Positions 59,022-64,000 of a stretch of 64,000 nt of DNA are shown piece after piece. Every line of letters begins with the position of its first letter. Within the stretch, counting starts at the first letter, position 1. Source of the stretch: Mesorhizobium australicum (GTDB lineage Bacteria; Pseudomonadota; Alphaproteobacteria; Rhizobiales; Rhizobiaceae). The notes below the pieces were generated by a model that saw nothing but the letters and a program-made list of their open reading frames with translations, was not told the origin of the DNA and did not search any database. The stretch is from assembly GCF_900177325.1 (NCBI RefSeq), contig NZ_FXBL01000004.1:5213501-5277500 (forward strand), given 5' to 3'. Position numbers and translations under genes: made by a program.

Positions 59022-59618
59022 ATGCGCCTTGCCGCTGCCGCTCTCGCCACAGCCGTCGCGTTCCAGCCGCTCGCCGTCTCGCAGGCGGGCGCCGAGACCG
59101 CCATCTTCGCCGGCGGCTGCTTCTGGTGCGTCGAGTCCGACATGGACCATGTGCCGGGCGTGACGGAAACGATCTCCGGCTATTCCGGCGGCACGAAGAA
59201 GAACCCGACCTATTATGACCACGAGGGCCATCGCGAGGTGGTGAGGGTCGAGTTCGACCCGGCGAAGATCAGCTACGAGCAACTCGCGACGACCTTCCTG
59301 CGCACGATCGACCCGACCGATGCGGGCGGCCAGTTCTGCGACCGAGGCCATGCCTACACCACGGCGATCTATGCCGTGGGCGACGCCCAGCTCGTGGCGG
59401 CCAGGAAGGCGAAGGCGGCCGCGGAAGCGCAGCTCGGCGTCAAGCTGGCGACCGAAGTGGCGCCTGCCGGCGAGTTCACCGAGGCCGAGGACTACCACCA
59501 GAACTACTACAAGGTGAGCGCCGCCAAATATAAATACTACCGCTTCGCCTGCGGCCGCGACGAGCGCGTGAAGGAGGTCTGGGGCGCCGACGCCTACAAG
59601 GGCGTGCCGGCGCATTGA
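59022..59618 (+). CDS. msrA: methionine sulfoxide reductase A, exported
   Basis: 198 residues with a signal peptide (about 1-24, ending SQAGA). The catalytic Cys is in AGGCFWCVESD (about 33-36). It repairs oxidised methionine in periplasmic proteins. SD GGAGG lies 8 nt from the ATG. No MsrB is nearby. Confidence 0.95.
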   Translation: MRLAAAALATAVAFQPLAVSQAGAETAIFAGGCFWCVESDMDHVPGVTETISGYSGGTKKNPTYYDHEGHREVVRVEFDPAKISYEQLATTFLRTIDPTDAGGQFCDRGHAYTTAIYAVGDAQLVAARKAKAAAEAQLGVKLATEVAPAGEFTEAEDYHQNYYKVSAAKYKYYRFACGRDERVKEVWGADAYKGVPAH

Positions 59619-59642
59619 GCGCCCTCAATCGGCCTTAGAGCA

Positions 59643-59668
59643 CCTTCTCCTCACGAATGGGGAGAAGG
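59643..59668. terminator. hairpin between msrA and the acyl-CoA dehydrogenase gene
   Basis: CCTTCTCC (59643-59650) and GGAGAAGG (59661-59668) form an 8-bp stem between convergent genes. It also resembles a dispersed rhizobial repeat. Confidence 0.55.
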
Positions 59669-59674
59669 AAGTCC

Positions 59675-61465
59675 TCAGAACCACTCCGCCTGCATATCCA
59701 GCGTCGTCTCGTCCAGCTTCGCCAGCAGTTCCTTCTGCGCCTTCGTCCTCGGCAGTTCGTAGGCGAAGAAGTAGCGGCAGGCGGCGAGCTTGCCGTGGAG
59801 GAAATTCGCGTCGCCCTCGCCCGCCTCCAGCTTGTGCGCCGCCACCAGCGCCTGTCTGAGCCACATCCAGGCGATGACGACATGGCCGAACATGTCGAGA
59901 TAGATCGTCGCGTTGGCGAGCGCCTTGCGCGGGTCCTTCGCCAGTTCGCCGGCAAGGACACGCGTCAGCTTGACGGTCTCGGCAAGATGGTTCGCCAGGT
60001 CCGAGGCGTGGGCCGAGAGCACCGCCACCGACGACGCCTCCGCGACCGTTTCGCCGATCCGCCCCGCCAGCAGCTCCAGCCCGCTCCCGTTGGCCTGCAC
60101 CACCTTGCGGCCGAGGATGTCCATGCCCTGGATGCCGTGCGTGCCTTCGTGGATCGGGTTCAGCCGGTTGTCGCGGTAGAGCCGCTCGACCGGATAGTCG
60201 CGCGTGTAGCCGTAGCCGCCCAACACCTGGATCGCATGCTTGTTGGCCTCCAGGCAGAATTCCGACGGCCATGACTTGGCGACCGGCGTGAGCAGATCGA
60301 GCAGCAGCTCATCGTCGCGCATCTTCGCCTCGTCCGTTCCGATGCGGATGCCGTCCACCAGCCGCGCGCAGTAAAGCAGCAGCGCGAACGCTCCTTCCAC
60401 CGCGCTCTTTTGCGCCAGGAGCAGGCGGCGGATGTCGGCGTGTTCGACGATCGGCACCTGCTTCGAGGTCGCGTCCTTGCCGTCCGGATGGCGGCCCTGC
60501 GGCCGGTCCTTCGCATAGGCGAGCGAGGCCTGGTAGCCGGCCGACGCCAGTGCGGTCGCGCCCAGCCCAACGCCGATGCGCGCCTCGTTCATCATCTGGA
60601 ACATGTAGGCCAGCCCCTTATGCGGCTCGCCGACCAGATGGCCGATGCATTCACCCGCTTCACCGAAATTGAGCAGCGTGTTGGTGGTGCCGCGATAGCC
60701 CATCTTGTGATTGAGACCCGCAAGCGTCACGCCGTTGCGCGCCCCGACCGCGCCGTCCTCGCCGACGCGGTATTTCGGCACGATGAACAGCGAGATGCCC
60801 TTCACCCCGGCGGGTCCGCCCGGAATCTTCGCCAGCACCATGTGGACGATGTTCTCCGACATCTCCTGCTCGCCGCCGGAGATCCACATCTTGCGGCCGC
60901 TGATGCGATAGGTGCCGTCGCCCGCGGGCTCCGCCTTGGTAGCGATGTCGGAGAGCGACGAGCCCGCCTGCGGCTCGGACAGGCACATCGTGCCGAAGAA
61001 GCGACCCTCCACCATCGGCGCCAGATAGCGCGCCTTCTGCTCGTCGCTGCCGAAGCTGGCGATGAGGTTTGCTGCGCCGATCGTCAGGAAAGGATAGCCG
61101 GCCGTGCCGATATTGGTGGCCGAGAACATGTAGGCACAGGCGATGCGCAGCGTTTCCGGCATCTGCGCGCCGCCCCATTCGTGGTCGAAGCCGGCGCCGA
61201 AGAAGCCCGCCTCGCGATAGACGGCGAGTGCGGCGCCGACGCGCGGGTCGACGATCGCCTTGCCGTCGACGAATTTCGGCTCGTTTTCGTCCACGGCCGC
61301 CGCATGCGGCAGGAAATGATCGATCGCGATGCGCTCGGCCGTGTCCAGCACATTGTCGATGCCGCTCCGGTCCCAGTCGGCGAATCTCGTCGCCTCGCTC
61401 AGGCGATCCGCGTCGAGCAGATCGAACAACTGGAAGGCGATGTCGGCACGGTCGATGCGTATCAA
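59675..61465 (-). CDS. acyl-CoA dehydrogenase, DmdC-like
   Basis: 596 residues, the long C-terminally extended class. Flavin and substrate regions are seen in MCLSEPQAGSSLSD and ISGRKMWISGGEQEM; the catalytic Glu is in NPIHEGTHGIQGMDILG (about 440). The extra C-terminal domain (about 470-596, KLEAGEGDANFLHGKLAACRYFFAYELP) matches PF12806. Relatives include 3-methylmercaptopropionyl-CoA dehydrogenases, but substrate cannot be told. Divergent from rpoH2. Confidence 0.92.
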   Translation of the reverse strand: MIRIDRADIAFQLFDLLDADRLSEATRFADWDRSGIDNVLDTAERIAIDHFLPHAAAVDENEPKFVDGKAIVDPRVGAALAVYREAGFFGAGFDHEWGGAQMPETLRIACAYMFSATNIGTAGYPFLTIGAANLIASFGSDEQKARYLAPMVEGRFFGTMCLSEPQAGSSLSDIATKAEPAGDGTYRISGRKMWISGGEQEMSENIVHMVLAKIPGGPAGVKGISLFIVPKYRVGEDGAVGARNGVTLAGLNHKMGYRGTTNTLLNFGEAGECIGHLVGEPHKGLAYMFQMMNEARIGVGLGATALASAGYQASLAYAKDRPQGRHPDGKDATSKQVPIVEHADIRRLLLAQKSAVEGAFALLLYCARLVDGIRIGTDEAKMRDDELLLDLLTPVAKSWPSEFCLEANKHAIQVLGGYGYTRDYPVERLYRDNRLNPIHEGTHGIQGMDILGRKVVQANGSGLELLAGRIGETVAEASSVAVLSAHASDLANHLAETVKLTRVLAGELAKDPRKALANATIYLDMFGHVVIAWMWLRQALVAAHKLEAGEGDANFLHGKLAACRYFFAYELPRTKAQKELLAKLDETTLDMQAEWF

Positions 61466-61490
61466 GGAACGAATCCCGTCTTTGTGCGTT
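61466..61490 (+). promoter_or_regulatory. EcfG-type (general stress) promoter of rpoH2
   Basis: GGAAC (61466-61470), 16-bp spacer, CGTT (61487-61490): exact match to the alphaproteobacterial EcfG/RpoE2 consensus. It lies about 120 bp upstream of the rpoH2 start and abuts the start codon of the divergent acyl-CoA dehydrogenase gene. RpoE2-dependent transcription of rpoH2 is known in Sinorhizobium. Confidence 0.75.
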
Positions 61491-61608
61491 TGCGAAGTCG
61501 GTGCGGAAGAAAGCGAAACTTCCCGAGGAGCGGCTACGTATTCCTTCCGGCCGGGCTCGCCAAGCTAATGGCGAATGCAAGCCGATGTGGCAAGACAAGG
61601 AGGGTCGC

Positions 61609-62469
<861 letters not shown>

Positions 62470-62474
62470 CGGTC

Positions 62475-63971
62475 CTACTGATCGGTGATGATCTTGACCT
62501 TGTCGCCGGCCGACAAGGTTGCCCCTGCCGGCAGAGCGTTGATCAGGCGGAACAGCTCCACCTTGCGATCCACGCCCTGCATCAGGTTGGCGAGCGACTG
62601 CACGGTCTCTCCCGACTTCACTGTGCGGACCCGAATGCGCAGTGGCTTGAGAGCGGCCCGCTCGGAGGCCGACAGCACGCGGAAGCTGCCCGACACGGAC
62701 TTTGCCACGCTCTCCAATGAGGTACTGGTCAGGGGAGCTGCGGTGAGCAGGCGGTACACCTGACCGCTGGCGCGGACCACCGTGATGTCGAACTGCCAGC
62801 CGTCGGCGCGCGCCTTGGCGGTCGCGGCCTCGTTCCCCGCGATCGTGGTGCCCGCGATCGAACTGGGATCAAGGCCCGCGATCCAGCCTGAACGCAGATA
62901 TTCCTCCAGCGGCATCGACTGCGCGACCTTCACCCCGTCGAAGCGCACGGCGACGTCGCCCGGCCCGGCGGCGGTGACCGCGGCGGCCGAATTATCGATG
63001 ATGAAGCCTTCAGGCACGGTGAACGTGACGCCGAGGCCGGGATGCAGGAAGGTGCGGCCGCGCACGAACCCCTCCTGCGGCGTGTCCCCGAACATCATGC
63101 CGTCGATGCCGGCGAGCAGCCAGTCGCGGTCGCGCGTTCCCACTCCCGGCGCCCCGAAGGCGCGAGCATGGCCGAGTGCGAGTTCGATGCGCTGGGGTGC
63201 CGCCGGATGGCTGGCAAGGAAGTCGAGGCTGGCGTCCGTCGCTCCGCTCACGCTTCGGAAGTCGGCGTAGGAAGCCATGGACTGCAGGAATCGCGCCGCG
63301 GCGAACGGGTCGTAGCCGGCGCGGCCGCTGGCGCGGATGCCGATCGCGTCGGCCTCCAGCTCCTGGTTGCGCGAGAACTGGGCGAGGCTGAGCTTGCCGC
63401 GCAGCAGCGCCGCCTTAGCCGCCGCATCGCCTTCGAGCACGTCGCTCACGACACGGGCCGCAAGCACCTCGTCGGCCTCGCGCTGCTGGCGCTGCACGCC
63501 GTGATTGGCGGTGACGTGCCCCATTTCGTGCGCGATCACCGCCGCGACCTCGGCCGAATCGTTGGCGAGCGCGAGCAGGCCGCGCGTGATGTAGAGATAG
63601 CCGCCTGGCAGCGCAAACGCGTTGACGTTCGGCGAGTTCAGGATAGTGATCCGGTAGGTCTGGTTCGGATTGTCGGACACACCGGTGAGGTTGCCGACCA
63701 CCTTGGCGACCATGCGTTCCAGCTTCGGGTCCGAATATTCGCCGCCATAGGTGGCGAGGATGCGCGGATGCTGCTGGCGGGCGATCTCGGCGAACTTGTC
63801 GTTGCGGCCAACCGTGTCGACCGTCACCGGATTGGACGACGGCTTCAGGTCCGACGTCATCGACGTGTCGATCAGCTGGCAGCTTGACAGCAGCACGGAC
63901 AGGGCCGTCGCGGCAATGGCGCCACGAGCCCGGACCTGGCTTGGCGCCATCCGCTGGAGAACTGCACTCAT
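62475..63971 (-). CDS. M48 zinc metalloprotease with LysM domain
   Basis: 498 residues. Lipoprotein-like signal with Cys in VLLSSCQLID (Cys31). Zinc motif HEMGHVTANHG (HExxH, about 145) and third ligand Glu in NQELEADAIG (about 205). The C-terminal ~55 residues (VRTVKSGETVQSLANLMQ, ALPAGATLSAGDKVKIITDQ) form a LysM-like peptidoglycan-binding domain. BepA-type enzymes guard outer-membrane protein assembly. Stop 5 bp from the rpoH2 stop. Confidence 0.93.
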   Translation of the reverse strand: MSAVLQRMAPSQVRARGAIAATALSVLLSSCQLIDTSMTSDLKPSSNPVTVDTVGRNDKFAEIARQQHPRILATYGGEYSDPKLERMVAKVVGNLTGVSDNPNQTYRITILNSPNVNAFALPGGYLYITRGLLALANDSAEVAAVIAHEMGHVTANHGVQRQQREADEVLAARVVSDVLEGDAAAKAALLRGKLSLAQFSRNQELEADAIGIRASGRAGYDPFAAARFLQSMASYADFRSVSGATDASLDFLASHPAAPQRIELALGHARAFGAPGVGTRDRDWLLAGIDGMMFGDTPQEGFVRGRTFLHPGLGVTFTVPEGFIIDNSAAAVTAAGPGDVAVRFDGVKVAQSMPLEEYLRSGWIAGLDPSSIAGTTIAGNEAATAKARADGWQFDITVVRASGQVYRLLTAAPLTSTSLESVAKSVSGSFRVLSASERAALKPLRIRVRTVKSGETVQSLANLMQGVDRKVELFRLINALPAGATLSAGDKVKIITDQ

Positions 63972-64000
63972 TCTGTCGGAACCTATGAGCAGGCTTGTTC

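Overview
The window is a GC-rich (mid-60s % by eye) chromosomal segment of an alphaproteobacterium of the order Hyphomicrobiales (Rhizobiales), most like the Mesorhizobium/Phyllobacteriaceae group. Evidence: the atpHAGDC operon without atpI/B/E/F, an Ala/Lys/Pro-rich N-terminal extension on AtpD, a small LptM-like lipoprotein in front of lysA, a TIGR02302-type Gln-rich membrane protein, Usg, an RpoH2-type heat-shock sigma factor with an EcfG-type promoter, a CtrA-type box in front of ftsEX, and several rhizobial-style intergenic palindromes. It is largely core genome. No tRNA, rRNA, CRISPR array, transposase or prophage was seen.

Layout. 1-13.3 kb: a partial gene at the edge, lptM-lysA-TIGR02302 protein; on the minus strand a response regulator, hpt and a one-TM protein; divergent ftsE-ftsX, a YdcF protein and a PlsC acyltransferase; ChaC-like cyclotransferase, DUF2125 protein, SodC and a TM-rich signal peptidase I. 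12.9-18.1 kb: ATP synthase F1 genes. 18.3-21 kb: an accessory islet (DUF4345-like protein, Asp/Glu racemase, Phd/PIN toxin-antitoxin pair, nucleotidyltransferase) between atpH and priA. 21-33 kb: priA, fsa, a hydratase-family protein, an acyltransferase, leuS-lptE, a YggS-type PLP protein and a Tat-exported PhoX phosphatase. 33-40.2 kb: two aldo/keto reductases, a LysR regulator and an MFS exporter; an AraC/SDR/SnoaL-like module lies in this cluster between two imperfect copies of a 126-137 bp segment. 40.2-43.6 kb: usg, acetyl-CoA synthetase, a cupin protein. 43.5-44.9 kb: a ccdAB toxin-antitoxin operon with an upstream orphan second CcdA and matching operator palindromes. 45-53.5 kb: ABC-F ATPase and thiamine pyrophosphokinase, MgtC protein, leuC, a GGDEF protein and two small exported proteins. 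53.6-57.1 kb: sdhCDAB. 57.1-64 kb: MarR regulator with a membrane protein, YceH, periplasmic MsrA, a DmdC-like acyl-CoA dehydrogenase, rpoH2 and an M48-LysM metalloprotease.

How it works together. Most genes serve central energy metabolism (F1 ATPase, succinate dehydrogenase, Acs), amino-acid synthesis (lysA, leuC), translation (leuS) and envelope biogenesis and division (ftsEX, lptE, lptM, LepB, acyltransferases). Stress functions are spread through it (SodC, MsrA, rpoH2, M48 protease, YggS). The most unusual parts are the duplication-flanked catabolic module at 34-37 kb, the ccdA-ccdA-ccdB-hypothetical operon with paired operators at 43.5-44.9 kb, and regulatory sites readable directly from the sequence (CtrA box at 6384, EcfG promoter at 61466). 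No clearly new multigene system was recognised; the ccd cluster is the best candidate for undescribed regulation.
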